Positions 34,025 through 43,456 of a stretch of DNA of 43,456 nucleotides are shown here, piece after piece. Source of the DNA: Gnetum montanum (Eukaryota; Streptophyta; Gnetopsida; Gnetales; Gnetaceae); the NCBI GenBank assembly GCA_015680685.1, contig MNCI01027017.1:1172-44627 (forward strand), read 5' to 3'. Under the pieces are notes generated by a model, which saw only the letters and a list, made by a program, of their open reading frames with translations, did not search any database and had not been told where the DNA came from. Within the stretch, counting starts at the first letter, position 1, and the number at the start of each line of letters is the position of its first letter. The translations under genes were made by a program, and so were the position numbers.

Positions 34025-34570
34025 TGTCACAGTTTGACTTTATGCCTTATGAAAACTCCACAATTCTTCAGAATCTAATGAGTAGGAAGTAATAATGTAG
34101 AATTTAAGATCATAACTATCTTCTTAATGATAACTTATTTTTGTAATTCTTTGCAATTTTGAGTATCATAAGTCTTACTGAATCAACTACTTACAAATCC
34201 TCTTTTGATGAAAAAGTTATGTTAACTTGATATTGGTCATAAGCTATCAGAGATAGTATATAACAAGTACTATTTCTAGTTATGGTAATTTGTAATCATC
34301 ATCTTTGAGCTTATTATAATTCTAGATTAAATTATTCTAAGAATATAAGGACTTTTTATGTTTTAGTGGTGTTGCTCTTCCTTGCTAGTACATCTTCTTT
34401 TGGATTGCATCTAACTCTTCATCGTAAGGTTATGACACACTTACAACTATTGTTTGTAACTCATTAATTACAAGTGCTTGTATATGAACTTATCATAGTT
34501 CTTACTTAGTACATCATTAATTTCTTAGTGAATTTAACTTCACCTTGTTCACTATACTTCATTAAGTTAT
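34025..34570 (-). mobile_element. Right (5') LTR of outermost copia-like element
   Basis: This 546-bp copy of 7698-8257 lies next to the primer site in the orientation expected for a minus-strand 5' LTR. It starts TGTCACAG on the plus strand and ends at CATTAAGTTAT, where the homology stops. Confidence 0.65.
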
Positions 34571-34733
34571 TGTTGATGCATGGATTTGGGTCGAGAAAAA
34601 CACCTCACAAAGAACTTGTTTAAAGAGACTATTATCTAAGGTGTCTCTTGTATGGGTATGGAAACTTTAGAATAGTCTTAATTGGTAAGGGCAATGTGGG
34701 GTGTGTTTCTTGATCCAAATATGTGCATCAACA
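34571..34733. repeat. 163-bp foldback with terminal inverted repeats
   Basis: It starts TGTTGATGCA and ends TGCATCAACA. The inverted similarity extends to about 38 bp: the left arm continues ...ATTTGGGTCGAGAAAAACAC and the right arm, reversed, ATTTGGATCAAGAAACACAC. No coding capacity is visible. The flanking bases do not form a clear target duplication. It could be a MITE-like element or the palindromic edge of a larger one. Confidence 0.65.
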
Positions 34734-36152
34734 TACTCTTTTTGGCATTAGAAGAAAGGTTGAATTGCACCATAGGCAAAGATTCTAAAAGGACCATGTT
34801 CTTTGGCAGTGCAACTAATCAACCATACTCATGTTGAAATTCCTACCTTAAGAATGAAGTGCACCATGAGCAAACTTTTCTCAAGAGAGAGAGAAAAAAA
34901 AACCCATGTTCATTAGTAGTGTAGTAAGTTATTAAGTGTGATGAGGTTCCACAACAATCCTCAACCTAGCCTTCCATCCACTCTAATCGATTTCCCAACA
35001 ACATAAAAATAATAATTAAAAAAATTAAAGAAAAAAAGAAGTATCTTTTCCTATCCTTCCCTCTAGTATCACATTTTCCCTTACATCTTTTCATTACCCC
35101 TTTCTACTTTCCCTATCATTGCACAAATAAAGGAGGAAAAAAAATACCTAAGGAAAAATTTTAAAGTTGTGGCTAGTCATGATCTAAAAGAAGTATGGCC
35201 TCTTTATATAGTTTTGTATAAATCTTATTCTCAAAGGTGTGAGATGATTTGGAATGGAGTCTTAATTATAAGTTATAATATGCATATAGTTAAAATTATG
35301 ATTTATAAAGTTTATATGTTAAATCTTAATTATACAAGGTGGTGTGAAACGGTGGCCCCATGTTTGGTTTTTTTGATAATTAGATTATTTTAATTATAAC
35401 TAAAACACTATGGTCTTTTTACAAGTTTCAATTCACATCATTTTTTAAATCATTTTGATCCTTTATTTTTTATGCACTTTTAAAATTTCTATTGATCTTG
35501 GTATCCTTACACCTGCATGCAACTCAAAGTTTGAGGGCTAAATGTTGATATAAAATTTCCCATAGCATAAGGCCATGGCTAATAAGTTGAATTTTACTTT
35601 CTTTTAGCTAGTGTATTGGCATTCATGCTTAGTATTCTTTGTAATATTATGGATGCTATACTCAAATTTTTTTGACGTCACATATTTTGTGGATGCTTTC
35701 CCAGCTCACATAGAACTCAAGGTATACTTTGGTAACATGTAATTATCAAATTAATTACTTTAATAAAAGAGCTTGGATTTCTTGAACATAGAGTTATAAG
35801 AAGGTTTTGGAGAATATCTTATTAATATTGTTTCCATTTTCTCTTTTAAGCTCATAACTCTTGATCATGCTAAGCCTCAAATATGGCATCTTACCTAACT
35901 TGCTATCTAAATCCTTATCAAGTGTAGTTTAGTGATACAAGTACCATTGGAAGCAAAATGGTAATGTTCTAGACATGATTACAGAAACCATGATTCTAGT
36001 GATATTCTAATTAAGTTTTTTTTAAGAATCATAAAAGACATTTCTAGTACCCTAGGGACAATTATGTTATGATTACTGTAACATTCATTTTTTGTTTCTT
36101 TTTAGATGAAATTTAGTACTACAGTATGGATGTGGTGTTCATTTGTTTGCAG
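34734..36152. other. Unassigned AT-rich DNA
   Basis: No gene is supported. Two loosely similar stretches at about 34768-34820 and 34855-34925 (GCACCAT..GCAAA...CCATGTTC) suggest an old local duplication. A frame at 35169-35393 has no recognisable motif. Confidence 0.4.
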
Positions 36153-36590
36153 ATTTAGAAGCCAAGGAGATGGAGGAAGCTAAGAGGGCTTGGAATACCA
36201 TGAGCCTACAGGAGCCTAACTAAAAGAAAATGAGAATAGAAGAATTAGGGAGGAATTAAGAGACTAGCCCTGGGTGGTTCCAATGTCCTCTATTAAAGAG
36301 CAAGGATGTACAAAGCCCAAAAAGGGGATCTAACCCTAGGGAAATCTAAAATACCATTTTCTCACATCCCTTCCCTTTCTAATGAGTAGCTTGATAGTTT
36401 TAGGTCCCTTCAAGTTGAAGAGAACCTAGAATTTCAATTGTATTTGAATAAAGAATTTTTCTCTAGTTTATCAATAGTTAAGAAAACCCAACTTAAGGAT
36501 TTGTTGAAAGAGGTCTATCAACTAGAGGTGTAAGCTAGAAACTATCCTAGTAGGCTATAGATCTAGCGGTGAAGATTCAAGGCTCAATAG
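36153..36590 (+). pseudogene. Coding-like relic, unknown
   Basis: After a possible splice acceptor (TTTGTTTGCAG at about 36143-36153), a frame reads LEAKEMEEAKRAWNTMSLQE and then, past stops, TSPGWFQCPLLKSKDVQ. Another frame downstream reads NLEFQLYLNKEFFSSLSIVK and TQLKDLLKEVYQLEV. Base composition and codon pattern look more coding than the surroundings. I do not recognise the protein; a decayed retroelement gag or a host exon are both possible. Confidence 0.3.
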
Positions 36591-36643
36591 TGAGCTTAAG
36601 TCTTGCCTTTTTTCTCACTTTATTTTTTTCTATCTTTCTTAAA

Positions 36644-36780
36644 TTGTAAACTTCCGTTGTTATTTTAAGCAGAGTTGTAAACTTCAATTATCATTTCAAA
36701 CTTAGATTTTTGACTTTTGATGAGAATTGTAAACTTCAGTTATCATTTCAAACTTAGCTTTTTGACTTTTGATGAGAAGG
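36644..36780. repeat. Short tandem repeat, 52-bp unit
   Basis: TTGTAAACTTC occurs at 36644, 36675 and 36727. The last two start near-identical 52-bp units containing TATCATTTCAAACTTAG and TTTTTGACTTTTGATGAGA; the first is partial. Confidence 0.85.
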
Positions 36781-38056
36781 TAGTTTCTTGAAAGTGCTTG
36801 ATAATAAATTCTTTTCATTTCTAGTTGCAGAAATTAATTTTATTTATTTAAGCACCACTTTCCCTAAAACTAGTTATTTTTTACCTAATTTCAAAATCAG
36901 TTATGATCTATATTTAAGTTTTAAATATGTTTAGAAATTATTTCTCAAATTCATACTTATGTTCAAAATGACCTTAAATAAACCCACTATATTAATATTT
37001 TTTTTTTCTTAACAAAATGAACCACAACATTACCTTCCCTAACTAAGATTGTTCTCAAAGATGCTTCAGGTAATAGCCTCTAACCCAAATCTATGCATGA
37101 ACAGCCTATTTTTAATGCTAGAAGGAAGGCTATTCATTAAGGTAATTTGTTCTGCAATGCCACCAACCAGAATAAAAACCCTGTGGCCCATGGGCTGCCG
37201 TTGCAACCATTCACAGCACAGCTGCCATCTACACTAGACCTGCACCCACTACTCACTGCCACATGGTTGCTATCACCACTCAAACTCAGCACTACCATGT
37301 TGGAAGGGATGAAACCGTGGAACCTCATGCTTAGCGGAAATGCCTTCACCGACGAGATTCTTTGAGTTTAATGGAAATTTTTGAATTCCATTTAAAATGA
37401 AAAAATTGAGGCCTTGTCCCCATTCTATCCTTTGGTTCTTTTCAATCCAATTCAAATTTGACCATGATCTTGCATACCTAGCTATTCTTGATTATTCTAC
37501 GACTCTAGAATCTAAATTTACTTAGAACCAATCTGTTCATTAAAGTTACCACATATATAAACTTTATCTTTTAATTTAAAATTTACTATTTATTTTCTTA
37601 AATATTAAAATAATCATAATAATAGTCATGGATCATAATAATAATCATAGTAACTAGGATAGGATAGGAATGGTAAGCATGAGAGCATGAATCTTGGGAT
37701 GTATATAAGGGGATGAAGATTCCAAGCAAAAGGAAAAATGAAATATTCCATAAAAATATCTTTAAGGGTAAGGTTGGAATTTCAAAAATTAAGAAAATAC
37801 ATGCATATTAAGAAAATTGCAATTAGGGTTATTCATCAAGATGATCTTGCTAACATGCATATTGAGTACTTGCACTTGATCAGGTTGTTAGCTACAGGAA
37901 CGTCTCATTGTGTCATGTCCTTAGCTAAGAGAGCATAACCCTGATGGGAGATGAAAGACAAAAAATTTCTATTTCAAAAAGTAAATCCTTGAGAAGCCAA
38001 AGATCATATTCATGTGTATGTGTAGGGCACTAACAGAATTTACTGACATGTTGAAG
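36781..38056. other. Unassigned DNA before E5
   Basis: Mostly AT-rich. A GC-richer island at about 37150-37370 is open in both strands (frames at 37147-37365 and 37137-37349) without a known motif. A 66-codon frame at 37738-37938 follows a TATATAAGGGG at about 37699, but it has no recognisable product. I assign no gene. Confidence 0.4.
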
Positions 38057-38942
38057 TGATAAAGTTAACTTTTGTAGGACTATGATATCGTAGATTTGAT
38101 ATTGTAGTTACAATATCATAAATATGATATTGTCGCATAAGCTACAACATCGCATATGTGATATCATAGGATGCATGCCAGCCTATAAATATAGCACTTA
38201 GGCACATGGATTCAAAATAGATTTCATTCCATAGTAGTGAAACTCTTTCAGTTTGTTTTTTTGAATTTAGTTTTTAGCACTTAGAAGTGTATGCTCGTAG
38301 TGTGATGTTGAGTGATTGTGTGGTGTCTTTATTTGAGTGAATTGTACTTGGACATAGTTCATGATCGACAATAAAGATCAAGATTGCTTATCATCATTGC
38401 AACATCCACTTAGTTTTCTTTCTGTTTACTTAGAATAATTATTCCTATTTTCCCTAGTTGATCATTTACTTTACAAGCACTTTCTTTTAGATGTTAAAGG
38501 TGAGTGGTATGAATAGGATTGAGTGCTAAGTGTTATTTGATAACCTAGTAGTGTTATTGCTTGGTACACCCAATAGTGGTACACTTGGTAACCCCAGTGA
38601 TGATTGCATGAGTCCAAGGCATGTATAGTAGACCATTATCAAATATCCATTGCCTTAGGATAGAATAGATTTGTTTACTATTTTTTTTAGACTTAGAAAC
38701 TATTTTCATTTCATCATGTTCACTAGGAGTAATAATGGCCCAACAACATTAGTTATCATATATGTCACGGTGAGCTAAACCATACACATAGACTTCGCTA
38801 GCTCCATGTGGGAAGACTATGATCTCAAACTTAAACCAATTACTAGCATATTCACATTGCCTTGTCCACAAATTATGATCTAGTCACACATGAGCACTTG
38901 TGACTTGTATGGTTGGGTGTTAGATTGCTCCATCGCTTATCA
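38057..38942 (+). mobile_element. 5' LTR of gypsy element E5 (U3 type B)
   Basis: It begins TGATAAAG and ends CTTATCA, followed by T and the primer site. It is 886 bp long. The U3 holds ATATC palindromes including GATATTGTA/TACAATATC at 38098-38117. TATAAATA is at 38184-38191 and AATAAA at 38370-38375. The R region (GACAATAAAGATCAAGATT) closely matches that of the E1 LTR. The left boundary is inferred from the inverted TGATAA/TTATCA ends. Confidence 0.82.
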
Positions 38943-38943
38943 T

Positions 38944-38962
38944 TGGCACCATTGCTGGGGAC
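38944..38962 (+). other. tRNA-Asp primer-binding site of E5
   Basis: TGGCACCATTGCTGGGGAC follows the LTR end after one T. It has two transitions relative to the E4 site. Confidence 0.85.
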
Positions 38963-39077
38963 AAGTCAATGTATGTTGAGTAATTAATTTCATAAAGTTC
39001 ATTGTATCAGAATTCAAAGTTAAAATTCATAATCTAAACAATTAAGCACACTTAACCAAACATATTAAAACCACAAC

Positions 39078-41600
39078 ATGGCTTCAAACAAGGATGTCTC
39101 ATCACTTGCCAAGGACACAAAAAGAGACAATTATAGAATTAGTGGCAAAGAAGAATGGAGTATGCTAATGCAAGCAAGGATCTCATATGCTCATCACAAT
39201 CCTTATTATCCTGATTTTACTTTCATATTTCACTAAGATAGGAAAATAATATGGAGAGATCTCTAAGGTAACATTTTTCTAGATCCGAAGGGCTTAGCAC
39301 CCATCATCCTTTAGATAGATCTAAGAGGCAGGAATCTAAGTAAGGCACTTGGTGGGTATCATGTGATCAAACACATGACATAACCCTATGAGCACACTAA
39401 GGAGCAAGTAAAGAGAGATGCTACCATGGAAATTAAACATGTTTAAAACAAGGAAAAGAAAGTTAACCCTCGTATTGTCTTAGAAGAGCTTGATGGTGAC
39501 ACATTCATCATTGAGCAACTCCACCAAAATCATGAAGTCCATCCACAAACACCTATCATTCAACTAGAGGGAAACTGTTAAAGTTTAACTACATTCCACC
39601 ATAGTAGAGACACCTAAGAGGGAGGAAACTAACTCAAAGTATATGCAAGACTCAAGACCAAGAGTTTCTATTGGATCCTATAGAGAAAAATACCAGAGTC
39701 ATGAAAGGAGGACAAGCTGGCACCATTCTCCTATTGCCTCATCTTCATCCTCATGATCATCAGTAGACTTTGATAGGAGGAGGCTAAGGCATCATGACCA
39801 TGACAAGGAGGAGATAAGGACTTGTGATAATCATGACTATTACTTCAGGCATTCAAATGAAGAAGATGTAGGGATCAAAGAGAGGATCAAGAAAGGTATG
39901 AGCATAGAATTAGGTATTACTACAATAAAGCACATGAAACCAATCACAATGATGAACCCCTAATGACAACTTGTAGCGTGATCAACATCCATGAAGTTGT
40001 ACATATCCCAACCAGGCATGTGAGGGATAGGCATATTAAATGGCTTAATATGAATAATATGTAAAGATTTGAGGATGGTTATAATGTTGATCCACAACAC
40101 CACCTCCAAGTATTCCATGATTCCTGTGGCCTACAAAATATTGAAAGTAATTGGCAGAAGTTAAAGTTATTCTCAAAAATACTTATGAAAGAGGTTGAGA
40201 TCTAGTGTAGATCACTTGAACCTGAATTGATCAGAAGATGGAGTACCATGCTAGAGATCTTCAATGATAAGTATCAAACTTACTCATAGATGTTCAATTT
40301 AAGAAAACAAATCCAAGGATGGAAGAAAAAGACTCATGAAACCCTTAGTGTGGAAATGGACATGTACTATTCACTATTGCATAGATGCCCAAGCCATGGC
40401 TTCTCACAACAAGAATAGCTAAGGCACATTGTAGATGGATTATGGAACAAGACCAAAGAGACCCTTGGGGTTTATGCCCAAGGCTAATTATCTAAAATGA
40501 TTTCCCATCAAATTTAGAGACTAATTAATCAAATGGTGAAGGAATAAGGTGAGTTAATAAAGAGGGAATTAGTAGAAGACTATAATAGGGATCCATCTAT
40601 CAGGAAAACAGATGTAAGTGTTTGTGATAATCAAGGGGAAGAAACCTTAGAAAATGTAATTCAAAAGAAGACTCTACTAATTTAGAAATATATAGCTAAC
40701 ATTGCAGCAAAGGTAGAGAAAATATGGGACTAATTTAATGAAAAATTTACAACAACATTAAAATTTATGAAGGAAAGAATAGAGCAAGCCTTTGAAAAAG
40801 GTAAGGATATGAAAAAGAAGAAATATTTTAGACAAAAGAGCAAAGTGGCTTCAATGGCTGAGTGCTTAGACACAAGCTCCATTGATGAGGAAGGATGTGT
40901 TGTGTGCTAGTATGAACATCCCAAGGGGTGTTTCCCAGTAGTGGCACATTTACAAGAAATAGGGGCATATGCACTTAATCCTAGATTTGTTAAGAAACAA
41001 ATGCCCATAATGTTACCTTATCCTTAAGGTAACTATAGGTAGAACTTCCAACTGACATAGTATCCCAAAAAAGCTTTTCCATAGCCATAAGAGTAGTACT
41101 ATTAATAGTGGTAACAACCCCAATTGTGGGCCATACCACCACCTCACCAACAATATCCATATAAGTAGCTAGTTCCATATGGATATTTTGTACAACATCC
41201 AATCTCTCCTAGTAATGTTGTTGTTAAAACTTCACAATATTATCCAACTGAGTACCATAGAACAACATTTCCAAGAACAAATCCAAAGTTGTATATGCAT
41301 TCATCAACAGCTGGTTCAAACCAACACCTGAATCCTTTACCACTAGTGTCACCTCTTGTCGGGTAGGGGAAGCTACCATCACAACCACAATAGAAGAGTG
41401 CAATAAGGGTAAGTATGCAACAGGATGTGATTACATATGAATCACAACCTAGGAAATGGCCATTCTTTTGAATGAATTCTAAAAAGATTCGATGGATGAG
41501 GAACACATCTACTTCCACCCCATCCACATCTAGTCCCTATTAACACAACAAGCTTCCATATTCATCAAATCCAAATCTAAAAAATCTCATGCTTACTCAA
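39078..41600 (+). pseudogene. Gag of element E5 (decayed)
   Basis: The ATG at 39078 opens MASNKDVSSLAKDTKRDNY and then SYAHHNPYYPDFTFIFH, homologous to FTFILHQDEQLHW in the other gags but clearly diverged. A Ser/Arg/His/Asp-rich linker lies at about 39690-39900. The gag core begins at about 40050 (GYNVDPQHHLQVFHDS, NWQKLKLFSKILMKEVE, then LLHRCPSHGFSQQE). The Lys/Glu-rich part ends near 40850. The Cys/His motif is at 40896-40949 (CVVC, then a TAG, then YEHPKGCFPVVAH). The Tyr/Pro-rich tail (HQQYPYK, VPYGYFVQHPISPS) runs to about 41220. Stops are frequent and mostly fall at expected Gln or Trp positions. Confidence 0.8.
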
Positions 41601-42050
41601 ACAACCACTTATTTGATAAAGGCAAGAGCCCTACCAAAAAAGTGAATTGATCCAGAAAGTCCCTCAATTTACCTTCAAATAGAAGGATAGAAACAATGCA
41701 AAGCTCTACTTGATTTTAGGTCAGGAGTGAACCTGATCTCACAAGATATGTATAAGGCCTATAATCTACTACTGCTAAAGAAGAGTAACATCCAGTTAGA
41801 GCCTACAAACCAATCAATCATTGTTTCACTAGAACAAGTGGACAACGTGATCACAACCATCAATGGCTAGTCCTACCCTGCAAATTTTCTAGTTATTCAT
41901 GTGGGGAAAAATAAGTGAAAATTTATAATTATCATGGGAAGAGCTTGGCTTAGCACTGTTGATGCTAAGCTTGGGATTCATGACTTTTCCTTAGAGGTTT
42001 CCAAGGAATATGAAGTCGATATTATACAATGATGAAGAGTTTCATGTATC
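41601..42050 (+). pseudogene. Protease of E5
   Basis: It contains QCKALLDFRSGVNLISQDMY (Asp codon 41712-41714), KKSNIQLEPTNQSIIVSLEQ and the conserved IIIMGRAWLSTVDAKLGIHD. The DSG box is altered: between Asp and Gly the sequence is FRS instead of a single Ser. Stops interrupt the frame near 41865 and 41920. Confidence 0.78.
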
Positions 42051-43456
42051 ATATACAGTGATAAATGGTGCAATTAGGTGCAAAAAATAGGGGTTATCAA
42101 TTGAGAGGACCAAGGCATGCAACATATGTGTAGAAAAAAATATGTGTGCAAAAATGTCTATATATAGCATCCACACAATAGGAAGGCACCTAATGATTGA
42201 TCAAAAATGAAGAAATTAAATCCAATAAATACATGAAACTAGTAGAACAAATTGTTAGTGCCTACGTTGAAGAGACTGATAAGTTAGAATAATTAAGGAA
42301 AAGACACTGATACCCATGAATTAATTAAGAAGAAGAGATAGACTAGGTACACTTGGAGATCCCAGACACTATGAAACCAAAACCACTAGAATTGAAGGCC
42401 CTACTAGCGACATTGGAATATGCATTTTTAAACAACAAGAAGTTGGTAATAATCAATGTCACTTTCAAAGAAATAGAGGAGGAAGTTGCTATAGGTGATT
42501 AAAAAATGGTCCACAACATTTTCATGGTCTTATGATGAGATCATGGAATTAATCTACGAATTTGTTAAAACTTGATATATACTAATCCTACAATCAAACC
42601 ATAATGCCAATCCCAACAAAGGCTCAATCCTAAATTAAAAGAAGTAGTCAAGAAAGAGTTGGAGAAATTCCTAAAGGCATCATTCATCTATCCTATTGCA
42701 AATAGTGAATGGATTAGTTCCTTAGTAATTGTTCCAAAGAAGAGGGGAAAATGGTACATCTACATTGACTTCTAGATGTTGAACGTTGCTACATTCAAGG
42801 ATCACTTTCCTTTGTCATTTGTTTATTAGGTCCTGGACACCATTGCAGGACATGGGTATTATAGTTTTCTTGATGGATATAGTAGATATAATCAAATTCG
42901 CATTACACCTGAAGACTAGGAGAAAAAAATCTTCACCAATTCATGGGGAACATTTGCCTACAAGTAGATGTCGTTTAGTCTTTGTAATGCACTAGCCACC
43001 TTCTAGAGATTAGCACTAAGCATCTTTTAGAAGTAGATTGGAAATGACATTGAGGTGTTTATGGATGATTTTTTGACATATGGGCTAGATTTCAAGTAGG
43101 CACTAGACTGGTTGAAGTAAGTGCTAAAAAAATGCATTGAAACCAATCTCAAGCTCAACTAGTAGAAGAGCCGTTGTATGATCTAGGATGGTATAGTGTT
43201 AGGACATAAAATCTCTTAGAAAAGTATAGAGGTAGATCTTGAAAAGATTGGAGTCATATAGAATATCACTCAAAGGTCATAGATAGTAAAAGACATGATA
43301 TCATTCTTGGGCCACACAAGATATTATAGGAGGTTTATAGAAAATTTTTTAAAGATAGCAAAACCACTCATAAAAATCACTAAGAAGGATGCATCCTTTG
43401 AAAGAACAAAGTCATGCAAAAAGGCATTTGAAGCTCTGAAGTAGAAATTAGTTGAA
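42051..43456 (+). pseudogene. Reverse transcriptase of E5, cut by window end
   Basis: After a poorly readable linker, RT blocks appear: EFLKASFIYPIANSEWISSL (about 42660-42720), then DHFPLSF, GHGYYSFLDGYSRYNQI (about 42850-42900) and FVYK/FGLCNALATF-like segments. The active-site box is intact, VFMDDF (FMDD codons 43058-43069), the only undamaged one in the window. SFLGHTRYYRRFIENF follows near 43300. Many TAG/TAA codons and at least one frameshift make it non-functional. RNase H and integrase lie beyond the right edge. Confidence 0.82.

Noticed and set aside
34571-34733. Foldback as an insertion inside the copia-like LTR
   Set aside because: The sequence to its right does not resume the LTR homology seen on the left copy, so it flanks the LTR rather than interrupting it.
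37738-37938. 66-codon frame after a TATA-like site
   Set aside because: No recognisable domain, no homologous copy in the window, and such lengths occur by chance in AT-rich DNA.

Overview
The window is plant nuclear DNA, AT-rich, with almost no intact genes. It is built from decayed LTR retrotransposons. The main family is Ty3/gypsy (Metaviridae) of the Athila/Tat-like, non-chromovirus type. Evidence for this is the gag-PR-RT-RNase H-IN order, no visible chromodomain after integrase, and primer-binding sites close to TGGCACCGTTGCCGGGGAC, which is complementary to the 3' end of plant tRNA-Asp. Its LTRs begin TGATGAG and end CTCATCA. Heavy C-to-T decay and deep nesting fit a large, methylated plant genome (a gymnosperm is possible), but the species cannot be fixed from the sequence.

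Layout. (1) Positions 1-5922 are the 3' end of a plus-strand element (E1): post-pol non-coding DNA, a large extra reading frame with a coiled coil (about 2100-4882), a polypurine tract and a 3' LTR (5070-5922). (2) Positions 5923-7697 are AT-rich DNA with no gene seen. (3) Positions 7698-34570 are a nested stack. The outermost layer is a minus-strand, probably Ty1/copia-like element with about 550-bp LTRs at 7698-8257 and 34025-34570 and an initiator-Met-like primer site. Inside it lies a plus-strand gypsy element (E2: 10523-10891 joined to 23970-33651). Its 5' LTR is split by a 13-kb minus-strand gypsy insertion (E3: 10892-23964, near-matching 5-bp target duplication GTATA/ATATA). E3 itself holds a further minus-strand 5' LTR plus gag (E4, LTR 18970-19781), with one pol for two gags. 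(4) Positions 34571-38056 are unassigned DNA with small repeats, a foldback and a coding-like relic. (5) Positions 38057-43456 are the 5' half of another plus-strand gypsy copy (E5), which runs off the right edge.

All coding regions carry stops and frameshifts, so none of the copies looks autonomous. The most informative points are: two alternative palindromic-repeat cassettes filling the short U3 of otherwise similar LTRs; a conserved, non-canonical C-X2-C-X3-H-X3-C-X5-H motif in every gag; the extra post-pol frame of E1, with no visible indel over about 680 codons but 31 nonsense codons strongly biased to TAG over TAA; a recombinant two-gag/one-pol element; and a 243-bp block between two single Ns that is inverted relative to its homologue, probably a scaffolding error.
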